A stretch of 13,935 bases of DNA from an uncultured Halomicronema sp. (GCA_937897665.1 CALCPB010000018.1:1-13935); one strand, 5' to 3'; positions 1-6,229 are shown, numbered from the stretch's first letter. Notes: generated from the sequence alone by a model not told the origin. Numbers and translations: made by a program.

Positions 1-562
1 TGAAGAATATCTCGCCCAAACCAGAAAAGGCGCAGACGGTTGAGCTCGTCGGCAAGCTGGTCACAGAGGCGGTGGCGTTCTGCCACATCAATGGCATTCC
101 GGGCGATAGCCTTGGTGACTTTTTGTCTGCCCTCGGCGATTACGGTGGCGAGTCATTGATGCGGATGGCGGCGCTGGTGTCCTTTGACGGGGTGATTCCC
201 CTCGGTGCTGACTTTAGTGGCAAAGCGCTGAATCTGATTAAGGGCATGGGGCCTTCTGATTTGGACAATAATCCGACCTTCAAAGGCGTTAAAGAAGAGA
301 TTCCGGGCGGTAATGCGAAGGGCAAGTTGTCCTTTATGACCGAAAGCTTTGAATCGACCAAGGGCTGGATGGACAAGTTCGTCAGCGATAAAGGGATCAC
401 CCAAAGCAATGTGGTCGATATCTGTCGGGTTTTGTGGAGGGTTCGAAAAGCAAGCTTGACTACCTGGGAGCCTTCCTGGATGTGTCAGTGAAATACTACG
501 AGCACACGGGTGTGCAAACTTTAGCGCGTCGCCTCATTGAGCGATCGATGGCGGAGCTCTAG
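1..562 (+). pseudogene. 3' part of a hypothetical gene, with a frameshift
   Basis: The reading frame is open from the left edge (first full codon at base 3), so the gene starts outside the window. It runs to a stop at 489-491, but its last 20 or so codons read like out-of-frame sequence (LWRVRKASLTTW...). Shifting back one base at about 426-434, in the run CGGGTTTTG, restores a plausible ending: GFVEGSKSKLDYLGAFLDV and on to SMAEL, with a stop at 560-562. One missing G or T in that homopolymer run explains both facts. The bases are not in the phase of a classical X-XXY-YYZ slippery site, so programmed frameshifting is unlikely. The protein has no membrane segment or signal peptide in the visible part. 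I do not recognise the family and assign no function. It could be an intact gene with a sequencing error or a true pseudogene. Confidence 0.6.
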
Positions 563-655
563 TCAGGTTTCAGGGTCAGAATCACTGCCGTCAGGGCTGC
601 CGAATCCCGCTGATAACCCGATATTTAGTCGTTGTTCTCAAAGGCAAACATCGCT

Positions 656-1531
656 ATGAATCACTTTAAAACCTTGGCTTTATTAGCCCTGTTGTCGGGC
701 CTGTTAGTCGGCATTGGCTATCTAGTGATTGGCGGCCCCACCGGTATTTTGGTCGGTGTGGGGATGGCCGCTGTCAGTAACCTTGGTTCTTGGTATTTTT
801 CTGACAAGATTGCCCTGAATGCCTACAAAGCTCAGCCGGTCACGCCCGAAGCTGCCCCTCAGCTCTACGCCAGCGTTGAGAAGCTGAGTCAAGAGGCCGA
901 AATTCCGATGCCTCGAGTCTACGTGATACCGACTCAGGCTGCTAACGCTTTTGCCACGGGGCGCGATCCTAGCCATGCTGCAGTTGCCGTCACCGAAGGC
1001 ATCATGGCCCTCCTGACTCAGGAAGAACTGGAAGGGGTGCTAGCCCACGAGCTGTCTCACATTCTCAATCGCGATATGCTGACGCAAGCAGTTGCTGCCA
1101 CGATTGGTGGCGCAATTTCTTCTCTGGCCTATTTTGCTCAATGGGCGAGCTATAGCAATAGTGACGGTCAGGGGCGCCGCGGCAGCAACCCCCTTGGTCT
1201 TTTACTCGCGGTGTTTGTCGCGCCCTTGGCTGCCACCTTGATTCAAATGAGTATCTCTCGCACGCGCGAATTTGCCGCCGATGCCGGAGCTGGTCAGTTA
1301 ACGAAGAATCCCCTGGCTTTGGCCAGTGCCCTGCGTAAGCTTGAGGGCAGTGCACAAAAAGCACCGATGCCAGGCAATCCTGCCTTTGAGCCATTGCTGA
1401 TTGTCAACGCCTTTGCTAAGCAGGGATTGAGCAATTTGTTTGCCACCCATCCTGACACCGCTGCCCGCATCGAGGCGTTAGAAAGTCAGGCTCAGAAACT
1501 GACCCAGTTAGCGTCAACGTCATCAGTTTGA
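656..1531 (+). CDS. htpX: HtpX-type membrane zinc metalloprotease (M48)
   Basis: The product is a 291-residue M48B endopeptidase of the cytoplasmic or thylakoid membrane. Enzymes of this family degrade misfolded membrane proteins. Visible features: hydrophobic N-terminal segments over residues 5-47; the zinc site HELSH at 131-135 (H131, E132, H135); two more hydrophobic stretches at about 147-163 and 181-198; and the third zinc ligand E205 in SRTREFAAD. The length matches HtpX. I chose the ATG at 656 because AAGG lies at 641-644, 12 bases upstream, and residues MNHFKTLAL begin the usual N-terminal membrane segment. A TTG at 632 would add eight residues but has no ribosome site. The gene appears to be alone: its left neighbour ends 94 bases before it and a 360-base gap follows. 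Confidence 0.92.
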   Translation: MNHFKTLALLALLSGLLVGIGYLVIGGPTGILVGVGMAAVSNLGSWYFSDKIALNAYKAQPVTPEAAPQLYASVEKLSQEAEIPMPRVYVIPTQAANAFATGRDPSHAAVAVTEGIMALLTQEELEGVLAHELSHILNRDMLTQAVAATIGGAISSLAYFAQWASYSNSDGQGRRGSNPLGLLLAVFVAPLAATLIQMSISRTREFAADAGAGQLTKNPLALASALRKLEGSAQKAPMPGNPAFEPLLIVNAFAKQGLSNLFATHPDTAARIEALESQAQKLTQLASTSSV

Positions 1532-1667
1532 AAGGACGAGCCGGATTTGCGAGCTAGCGTCGTTGGTGGGGGCTGAGTGCTAACAAGAGTGATCGCAGGG
1601 GGGATCAACGCGATCGCCCTAACTAGGCCAAAAGCGTTCTCTGATACAACCGAGTAAAACAACCCCT

Positions 1668-1673
1668 TATAAT
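1668..1673 (+). promoter_or_regulatory. Possible -10 box for cbiX leader
   Basis: TATAAT is a perfect sigma-70 -10 hexamer. The -35 region 17 bases upstream (TACAAC) is poor. Transcription would begin near 1680, a few bases before the hairpin at 1685-1719. Confidence 0.3.
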
Positions 1674-1684
1674 GTGAAATAACC

Positions 1685-1719
1685 ACTGGGGCGGAGAGGA
1701 TTATCTTCTCTGCCCCAGT
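1685..1719 (+). promoter_or_regulatory. Strong 16-bp hairpin upstream of cbiX
   Basis: The arms ACTGGGGCGGAGAGGA and TTATC... TCTCTGCCCCAGT pair over 16 positions (1685-1700 with 1704-1719), with two G-U pairs and a three-base loop TTA. No T run follows (the next bases are ATCGTTTGAG), so it is not a standard intrinsic terminator. It sits about 155 bases after htpX and at the likely 5' end of the cbiX transcript. It may stabilise that mRNA, end htpX transcription weakly, or belong to a small RNA. Confidence 0.5.
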
Positions 1720-1893
1720 ATCGTTTGAGTCGTTGTTGTCTAGACATTCTCTACTTTGTTCCTATTCAGCTGAATTGCTGAACGATGAGTGAGCTTTGGA
1801 TCGTGCTAGCCGATGCAACCAAACGCCGCATGAGGAGTGTTGACCTACCCGCGAGAATACAGGGCCTCAGTTGTGAATTCAGGGTTACAAGAA

Positions 1894-2823
1894 ATGCGTA
1901 CGGCATATTTATTAGTGTCTCATGGCAGTTCTGACCCGCGTCATCTGGCGGGCCTCAATCGTCTAGCCCATGCGACACGACCGTATCTTACTCGTTCCTT
2001 CGCAGCCGAGCCTCCGTCCGTGGCGGCAATTTTGCGCGGTCAGTCGGACCTGAATTCGCCTTGGCCGCAGCCATCAGCATCATGGCCGCTGGATGCGTTG
2101 GAGTCATCGTCTCTGCCGTTCACTGAATCCTCTCAAGATGCGCCGATCATTGGCGTCGCCACCTTAGAAGCCCATAAAGTGTCGCTTGCCCAGCAGATTG
2201 CTGTTTTTGCCCAAAATGTTTGGTCTCAAGGGATGCGGCAAGTCGTCATCGTGCCGCTATTTTTACTGGCAGGCATTCATGTCAAAGAAGATCTGCCGCA
2301 GGAAATTGCCGCTGCTGAAGCCCAGCTGCCCGCTCGTCTACAGCTCACCTGTGCACCGTATCTAGGGGGAGCGGGCGATTTTAAGCACTATGTTAGCCAG
2401 CGGCTCGCTCGGGTTGAGGCCGATCAATGCATTTTGCTAGCGCATGGCAGCCGTCGCCCCGCTGGCAACCGCGCCCTTCAAAAGTTAGGCACGATGCTCA
2501 ACACTGATGTGGCGTTTTGGTCGGTGCCACCTGATCTCGAAACGCAAGTTGCTAATTCAATGCAGCGTGGCTACCGACGCATTGCGATCGCGCCGTTTTT
2601 TCTCTTTCCAGGCAGCATTACTGATGTCATCACGCGTCGTACTGAAGCGCTAGCCGAAGCCTTCCCTAAGCTTTCTTTGCGATTGCTCAGTCCCCTGGGA
2701 ACCAGTGCTGACTTGGGTCAAGTGGTTGCCGAACTCGCGTTGAACGCTGCTCTAGGAAGCTCAAAGGGCCGATGGCAGTCGGGTTCGGCTCACTCGGTAG
2801 CCAAAAATACTATCACCGCTTAG
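1894..2823 (+). CDS. Sirohydrochlorin chelatase, long CbiX/SirB type
   Basis: This 309-residue protein belongs to the class II chelatases, which insert Fe2+ (siroheme) or Co2+ (cobalamin) into sirohydrochlorin in the cytoplasm. It has two CbiX-like halves. The N-terminal half carries both expected catalytic histidines: H10 in LLVSHGSSDPR and H129 in FLLAGIHVKEDLP. The C-terminal half (from about 178) keeps AHGSRRP (H184) but has isoleucine where the second histidine would be (FLFPGSITDV), so the first half is probably the active one. Residues 35-85 form a Ser/Pro-rich insert. I chose the ATG at 1894 because it puts the first histidine at position 10, as in known CbiX/SirB proteins. GTG codons at 1837 and 1873 are alternative starts. 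CobA, the enzyme two steps earlier in the pathway, follows 83 bases downstream. Metal specificity cannot be read from the sequence. Confidence 0.85.
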   Translation: MRTAYLLVSHGSSDPRHLAGLNRLAHATRPYLTRSFAAEPPSVAAILRGQSDLNSPWPQPSASWPLDALESSSLPFTESSQDAPIIGVATLEAHKVSLAQQIAVFAQNVWSQGMRQVVIVPLFLLAGIHVKEDLPQEIAAAEAQLPARLQLTCAPYLGGAGDFKHYVSQRLARVEADQCILLAHGSRRPAGNRALQKLGTMLNTDVAFWSVPPDLETQVANSMQRGYRRIAIAPFFLFPGSITDVITRRTEALAEAFPKLSLRLLSPLGTSADLGQVVAELALNAALGSSKGRWQSGSAHSVAKNTITA

Positions 2824-2839
2824 TATTCCTGCATACTTT
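2797..2839 (+). promoter_or_regulatory. NtcA-type promoter 1 upstream of cobA
   Basis: GTA-GCCAAAAA-TAC at 2797-2810 is a perfect GTA-N8-TAC box. TACTTT at 2834-2839 fits the TAN3T -10 element, 23 bases after the box. NtcA, the cyanobacterial nitrogen regulator, activates promoters with this arrangement. The box lies in the last codons of cbiX, so it would drive cobA alone. Confidence 0.5.
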
Positions 2840-2863
2840 CAGAGAGTTAGGTCATACTAATTT
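2823..2863 (+). promoter_or_regulatory. NtcA-type promoter 2 upstream of cobA
   Basis: GTA-TTCCTGCA-TAC at 2823-2836 begins at the last base of the cbiX stop codon. TAATTT at 2858-2863 fits TAN3T, 21 bases after the box. A start near 2870 would give a leader of about 37 bases before cobA. It lies 26 bases, about 2.5 helical turns, from the first box. Confidence 0.55.
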
Positions 2864-2880
2864 GACGACCTAGCATGCAG
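2829..2880 (+). repeat. Nested inverted repeats before cobA
   Basis: Outer arms CTGCAT (2829-2834) and ATGCAG (2875-2880) enclose inner arms TAGGTC (2848-2853) and GACCTA (2867-2872). CATACT also occurs twice (2832-2837 and 2853-2858). The structure overlaps the second NtcA-type box and ends 13 bases before the cobA ribosome site. Confidence 0.35.
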
Positions 2881-2906
2881 TCTGTTGGAAACGAAGGAGT
2901 GCTGGT

Positions 2907-3797
2907 GTGACAAACGCTGATGCACACAGTGGGGGCGATCGCCCCTTGGGCAAGGTTTATCTCGTTGGGGCCGGGCCAGGCGATCCGGGACTCTTTACCC
3001 TTAAAGGCAAAGCCTTGTTAGAAGCCGCTGATGTGGTGGTTTACGATGCGCTGGTCAGTCCGCCAATTTTGGGCATGGTTAATCCTCAGGCGCGGCTGTT
3101 ACCTGCGGGCAAACGCCGGGGCTACCATTCTCTATCTCAGCCAGAGATTACCCAGCTACTGCATGAGCTAGCTCAACAATATGCGGTTGTCGTGCGGCTC
3201 AAAGGCGGCGATCCCTTCGTATTCGGTCGGGGCGGTGAAGAAATGGCTGACCTCATTGAGGCGGGGATTGACGTTGAAGTCGTGCCTGGTATCACGGCTG
3301 GCGTCGCGGTGCCTGCCTATGCGGGCATCCCGGTGACTCACCGCCGCCTGAGTTCTAGCGTGACCTTTGTGACTGGGCATGAGGCGGCGGGCAAATATCG
3401 TCCTGAGGTGGACTGGCGAGCGATCGCCCAAGGCTCAGAAACCATTGTCATTTATATGGGGGTGCATAACCTGCCTAACATCGTGAAGGCGCTGACCGAT
3501 GCCGGGTTGAGCTGCGAAACGCCCGTGGCGCTGATTCGCTGGGGTACGCGACCTGAACAAGATGAGCTAATTGCCACCCTGGCGACCATCGAAGCGGAGA
3601 TGCAGGCGACTGGGTTTGCTGCCCCGGCCATAGCCGTCATTGGTGCTGTGGTTAACATGCGTCCCTTGCTCGCGGCTTGTCGTCCGGCGGTCGCTGATAT
3701 CAAGCGAGCTGCGGCGATCGCCGACGCCTCAATTTTGTCCAATCCGGCTACAACGATAGGCGATCCCCTTGCTAGGATGGATTTAGGTATAGTTTGA
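2907..3797 (+). CDS. cobA: Uroporphyrinogen-III C-methyltransferase
   Basis: This 296-residue SAM-dependent enzyme methylates uroporphyrinogen III at C2 and C7 to give precorrin-2, the branch point from heme and chlorophyll towards siroheme and cobalamin. Family motifs seen: VYLVGAGPGDPGLFTLKG from residue 17; RLKGGDPFVFGRGGEE at 97-112; VVPGITAG at 125-132; and PVTHRR at 142-147. The core ends near residue 255. A tail of about 40 residues rich in Ala and Ile follows, with no recognised domain and no CysG-type dehydrogenase domain. The GTG start is fixed by AAGGAG at 2894-2899, seven bases upstream and the best ribosome site in the window. It probably forms an operon with cbiX upstream but also has two NtcA-type promoter signatures of its own, suggesting extra expression under nitrogen limitation. 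Confidence 0.93.
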   Translation: MTNADAHSGGDRPLGKVYLVGAGPGDPGLFTLKGKALLEAADVVVYDALVSPPILGMVNPQARLLPAGKRRGYHSLSQPEITQLLHELAQQYAVVVRLKGGDPFVFGRGGEEMADLIEAGIDVEVVPGITAGVAVPAYAGIPVTHRRLSSSVTFVTGHEAAGKYRPEVDWRAIAQGSETIVIYMGVHNLPNIVKALTDAGLSCETPVALIRWGTRPEQDELIATLATIEAEMQATGFAAPAIAVIGAVVNMRPLLAACRPAVADIKRAAAIADASILSNPATTIGDPLARMDLGIV

Positions 3798-3882
3798 GGC
3801 CTTGGGTCAACAAGCTGAGGTGCTCATCCTTTGCTACTGGCCCAGCTAGGTTGTCTGTTGTGCCCATTTGGTGTGGTCGTAT

Positions 3883-3902
3883 CGCGCCCTCTTGGAGGCG
3901 CG
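3883..3902 (+). repeat. GC-rich hairpin after cobA
   Basis: CGCGCC (3883-3888) pairs with GGCGCG (3897-3902) around an eight-base loop, 85 bases after the cobA stop. There is no T run directly after it. It may assist the terminator-like hairpin that follows. Confidence 0.3.
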
Positions 3903-3909
3903 TAGGCAG

Positions 3910-3934
3910 AGAAAAGGCAACAGCTTTTTCTTTT
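3910..3934 (+). terminator. Possible intrinsic terminator of the cbiX-cobA unit
   Basis: AGAAAAGGC (3910-3918) pairs with GCTTTTTCT (3923-3931), one G-U pair included, around loop AACA, and TTT follows. The stem is AT-rich and so weak, but the T-rich 3' side is typical. It lies 112 bases after cobA and before the likely def promoter. Confidence 0.45.
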
Positions 3935-3946
3935 AGGGGCAGCCTC

Positions 3947-3974
3947 TTGAGTCGACTCAAATGACTTTTATCTA
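3947..3974 (+). promoter_or_regulatory. Possible def promoter with a palindromic operator
   Basis: TTGAGTCGACTCAA (3947-3960) is a perfect 14-base palindrome whose first six bases resemble a -35 box (TTGAGT). A -10-like TATCTA follows at 3969-3974 with a 16-base spacer. Transcription would start about 30 bases before def. A dimeric regulator bound to the palindrome would cover the -35 box; none is identified here. Confidence 0.35.
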
Positions 3975-4010
3975 GATCTTTCAAAACGACATTCTTCAAT
4001 TTCAGAATTT

Positions 4011-4577
4011 ATGGCTGCTACTATTCAGGTCGAAAAAACGAAGCTCAAGAATCCGCCGCTAGACATCCATACGCTAGGCGATCGCGTGTTGCGTCAGCCC
4101 GCCAAGCGCGTTGCCAAAGTGGATAATGCGCTGCGAGAGTTGGCCTATGACATGCTCAAAACCATGTATAGCTCCGATGGTATTGGGTTGGCCGCGCCTC
4201 AGGTAGCGGTGAATAAGCAGCTCATCGTTGTGGATACCGATCCGGAAAACGCGGCGGCTCCCCCCCTGATTTTGGTGAATCCCAAAGTGATTCGCACGAG
4301 TAAAGAGCAGTGTACTGATCAAGAGGGCTGTCTGAGCATTCCGGGCGTTTATCTGGATGTGGTGCGCCCGACAGCGATCGAAGTCAGCTTTAAAGACGAA
4401 AACGGTCGCCCCCAAAAGCTGCAGGCCGCTGATCTGCTGGCTCGCTGCATTTTGCACGAAATGGATCACTTGACGGGCGTGATGTTTGTTGACCGCGTCA
4501 ATAATCAGTTGGCGCTGACTCAAGAGCTGCAGAAGAATGGCTTTTCGGCTCAAGACGTGAAGGCGATCACGGGTTAG
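4011..4577 (+). CDS. def: Peptide deformylase
   Basis: This 188-residue metalloenzyme removes the formyl group from N-terminal formyl-methionine of new proteins at the ribosome exit. All three family motifs are present: GIGLAAPQ at 57-64, EGCLS at 105-109 and HEMDH at 149-153. The metal ligands are C107, H149 and H153, and the catalytic glutamate is E150. The length is usual for a bacterial deformylase with a short N-terminal extension (about 18 residues before DIHTLGDRVLR). The ATG start has no ribosome site, which is common in cyanobacteria. It stands 213 bases after cobA, behind a terminator-like hairpin, so it is probably transcribed on its own, perhaps with the small membrane protein 66 bases downstream. 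No methionyl-tRNA formyltransferase gene is nearby. Confidence 0.95.
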   Translation: MAATIQVEKTKLKNPPLDIHTLGDRVLRQPAKRVAKVDNALRELAYDMLKTMYSSDGIGLAAPQVAVNKQLIVVDTDPENAAAPPLILVNPKVIRTSKEQCTDQEGCLSIPGVYLDVVRPTAIEVSFKDENGRPQKLQAADLLARCILHEMDHLTGVMFVDRVNNQLALTQELQKNGFSAQDVKAITG

Positions 4578-4643
4578 CCCTTGCGTTGTGTCCTCAGTCT
4601 GCGTTAGATAAAAGACACTTTGATGTTGTGAGGGTTGAGTACT

Positions 4644-4841
4644 GTGTGGACGCCAAAAAGTGGCTTGCTGTTGTTGTGTTCTTGTCTCGCTGCGATCTCG
4701 GCAGTGGCGGCGATTTTTGAACTTTCTACCGGGCAGCCCGATTGGGGCACCGGGCCGACGAGTCTATTGATTGGGGTGGCTGTGCCGCTGGTCGGGGTAT
4801 TCTTTTACGCGGCTGTGCGGGATGCCCGAGCTAATATGTAG
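4644..4841 (+). CDS. Small two-segment membrane protein, function unknown
   Basis: The 65-residue product has two hydrophobic segments, about 7-25 (GLLLLCSCLAAISAVAAIF) and 39-57 (TSLLIGVAVPLVGVFFYAA). A short polar loop containing QPDWGTGP separates them, and the C-terminus RDARANM is charged. Both ends would probably face the cytoplasm. I chose the GTG at 4644 because GAGGG (4630-4634) lies nine bases upstream; a TTG at 4635 would abut that sequence with no spacing. The gene follows def at 66 bases on the same strand and may be cotranscribed. I recognise no family. Coding potential is supported by the well-formed segments, but the short length leaves doubt. Confidence 0.6.
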   Translation: MWTPKSGLLLLCSCLAAISAVAAIFELSTGQPDWGTGPTSLLIGVAVPLVGVFFYAAVRDARANM

Positions 4842-4905
4842 AGCCATGAGCATCAACTGCACTCAGAAAATGAGCGATGGCTGTTGAATTGAGGAGAGCG
4901 ATCGC

Positions 4906-4956
4906 TGAGCCAATATTGCAGCGCCCATTTTGGCCAATAATGAGCCAATATTGGCC
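4906..4956. repeat. Repeated TGAGCCAATATTG motif upstream of tRNA-Leu
   Basis: TGAGCCAATATTG occurs exactly twice, at 4906-4918 and 4941-4953. The second copy is part of the perfect palindrome GCCAATATTGGC (4944-4955), and a third partial copy, GGCCAATA, lies at 4932-4939. A HIP1 octamer (4898-4905) touches the first copy. The cluster ends 55 bases before the tRNA and could be a protein-binding region. Confidence 0.45.
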
Positions 4957-4997
4957 CCTAAGGTTTAGGGCTATCCAATCGGATCGCTGTCAGATAC

Positions 4998-5003
4998 TAT
5001 AAA
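4998..5003 (+). promoter_or_regulatory. Possible -10 box of tRNA-Leu
   Basis: TATAAA ends seven bases before the tRNA 5' end, a usual distance for a -10 box just ahead of a short leader. No good -35 box is visible 16-18 bases upstream. Confidence 0.35.
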
Positions 5004-5010
5004 TAAGCAC

Positions 5011-5093
5011 GCGGATGTGGCGGAATTGGTAGACGCGCTAGATTTAGGTTCTAGTGTCCTCGCGACGTGAAGGTTCAAGTCCTTTCATCCGCA
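5011..5093 (+). tRNA. tRNA-Leu (anticodon UAG)
   Basis: The acceptor arms GCGGATG (5011-5017) and CATCCGC (5086-5092) pair perfectly, with A5093 as discriminator base. The D-loop contains GGAATTGGTAGA. The anticodon arm is CTAGA-TTTAGGT-TCTAG with anticodon TAG, which reads CUN leucine codons. A long variable arm (class II, as expected for leucine) follows. The T-arm is GAAGG-TTCAAGT-CCTTT. CCA is not encoded; the next bases are TTTTATG. There is no intron; the cyanobacterial group I intron is known from tRNA-Leu(UAA), a different gene. Confidence 0.95.
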
Positions 5094-5170
5094 TTTTATG
5101 TTGGAAAACTCGTCGGATGGGTATTGAAAAGTGAGCTGCTTTTCTCTACTCAAACTCCCTGGCGGACTGC

Positions 5171-6229
5171 CTATCGAGACAGTTGCTTGACTCGCCAACC
5201 GGCATAGGTGAGTAAGCCAGTGGCCCCTGCGGCGTAAACAAATCCACTGGGAATGCCTGCAAAGGCGATGGCTAAACTGCCTGCCCATAGGGTTAAAGCG
5301 TAGATAAATAAAACTGCCCAGCGATGCGACAAGCCTGCCTTCAGCAAACGGTGATGCAGATGTCGTTTGTCAGCGACAAAGGGCGAACTGCCACAGCGAA
5401 TGCGATCCAGAATGACGGCGGACATATCTAAGATGGGCACAGCCAGAATGAGATAGGGCAGCAGCACGGCGACCGTGGTGACACTCTTAATCAGTCCAAT
5501 CACGCCGACTCCAGCTAGGGTAAACCCAATAAAGTAAGAGCCGCCATCGCCCATAAAGATTTTGGCTGGATTGAAGTTGTACCGCAAAAAGCAGAGAGAG
5601 CCACCCGCCAATGCCGCCGCGATGAGAGCCGCCGCGGGTTGAGCCATAAACAGACTCACCACCAGCATGATCAGCGCGGCAATGCCACAGACACCGGCAG
5701 CGAGGCCATCTAATCCATCAATCCAGTTGATGGCGGTGGTCATGCCCACTAGCCAAATGATGGTGACTGGCAGACTAATCCAGATGGGTAGTGACACCAG
5801 TCCGACGAAAGGAATACTCAAAAAATCGATGCTGACCCCCACATGCCAGGCAATTCCCGCAATCAGCGCCTGCATGAGCAAGCGACTAGAGGCCGATAAG
5901 CCAAAGAGGTCATCTAGCAGACCGATCAAGAAGAAGGCGAATCCTCCCAGCGTGACGCCCCAGATTTCATATTCGTCGGTGGGGCTGAGGTGAGTGCCCG
6001 AAGCGTCGATAAAACCGCCTGACCACCAGACAAACAAAAGCGAAATCAGCGTACCCAGGAAAATCGAAATCCCTCCGAGGCGCACCATCGGTTGAGTGTG
6101 AACTTTGCGGCCGCCGGGCTGATCGACCCGCCCCGACCGCAAGCCGATTTGTCGCACGATGGGAGTCGATACCAGCACAACTGCGCCAGAAATCACAAAG
6201 GCTAATAGATGATAGAGCTGAAAAGGCAT
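5171..6229 (-). CDS. WecA/MraY-family polyprenyl-phosphate sugar-1-phosphate transferase
   Basis: This 352-residue integral membrane enzyme (glycosyltransferase family 4) moves a phospho-sugar from a UDP-sugar to undecaprenyl phosphate, the first step of a cell-surface polymer. It resembles WecA/TagO, which use UDP-GlcNAc, more than MraY. Family motifs: the acidic pair D106-D107 in GLLDDLFGLS; NWIDGLDGLAAG at 168-179; RYNFNPAKIFMGDGGS at 216-231; and DKRHLHHR at 287-294 near the last cytoplasmic loop. About ten hydrophobic segments are visible. I chose the ATG at 6229 (MPFQLYHLLAF) because the first membrane segment follows directly. A TTG at 6262 would add 11 residues; neither has a ribosome site. 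glyA lies upstream on the same strand after a 249-base gap with its own promoter-like sequence. The exact sugar and polymer are unknown. Confidence 0.85.
   Translation of the reverse strand: MPFQLYHLLAFVISGAVVLVSTPIVRQIGLRSGRVDQPGGRKVHTQPMVRLGGISIFLGTLISLLFVWWSGGFIDASGTHLSPTDEYEIWGVTLGGFAFFLIGLLDDLFGLSASSRLLMQALIAGIAWHVGVSIDFLSIPFVGLVSLPIWISLPVTIIWLVGMTTAINWIDGLDGLAAGVCGIAALIMLVVSLFMAQPAAALIAAALAGGSLCFLRYNFNPAKIFMGDGGSYFIGFTLAGVGVIGLIKSVTTVAVLLPYLILAVPILDMSAVILDRIRCGSSPFVADKRHLHHRLLKAGLSHRWAVLFIYALTLWAGSLAIAFAGIPSGFVYAAGATGLLTYAGWRVKQLSR

Larger units (their letters stand above)
1532..1893. other. Intergenic region between htpX and cbiX
   Basis: This 362-base gap holds no convincing gene. 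It contains a HIP1 octamer at 1610-1617, a TATAAT hexamer at 1668-1673, a 16-bp hairpin at 1685-1719 (listed separately) and a small dyad, TTCAGC/GCTGAA, at 1765-1782. A 49-codon reading frame (1785-1934) begins MSELWIVLADATKRR and overlaps the start of cbiX in another frame. It has no ribosome site and I do not call it a gene. The layout suggests a cbiX promoter with a long leader of about 210 bases. Confidence 0.5.

Noticed and set aside
140..409. Minus-strand open frames opposite the first gene
   Set aside because: They are shadows of the plus-strand frame, with no ribosome site and low-complexity composition.
427..433. GGGTTTT as a programmed -1 frameshift site
   Set aside because: The heptamer is not in the codon phase needed for X-XXY-YYZ slippage, so a mutation or sequencing error is the simpler explanation.
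1610..1617. GCGATCGC octamers as a CRISPR or mobile-element repeat
   Set aside because: This is the HIP1 sequence, spread evenly through genes and gaps (for example 2584, 2935, 3420, 3714, 4078, 8131, 10823). It has no array spacing and is a general cyanobacterial feature.
4074..4553. 159-codon minus-strand frame opposite def
   Set aside because: The plus strand encodes a deformylase with all three catalytic motifs; the antisense frame is a shadow.
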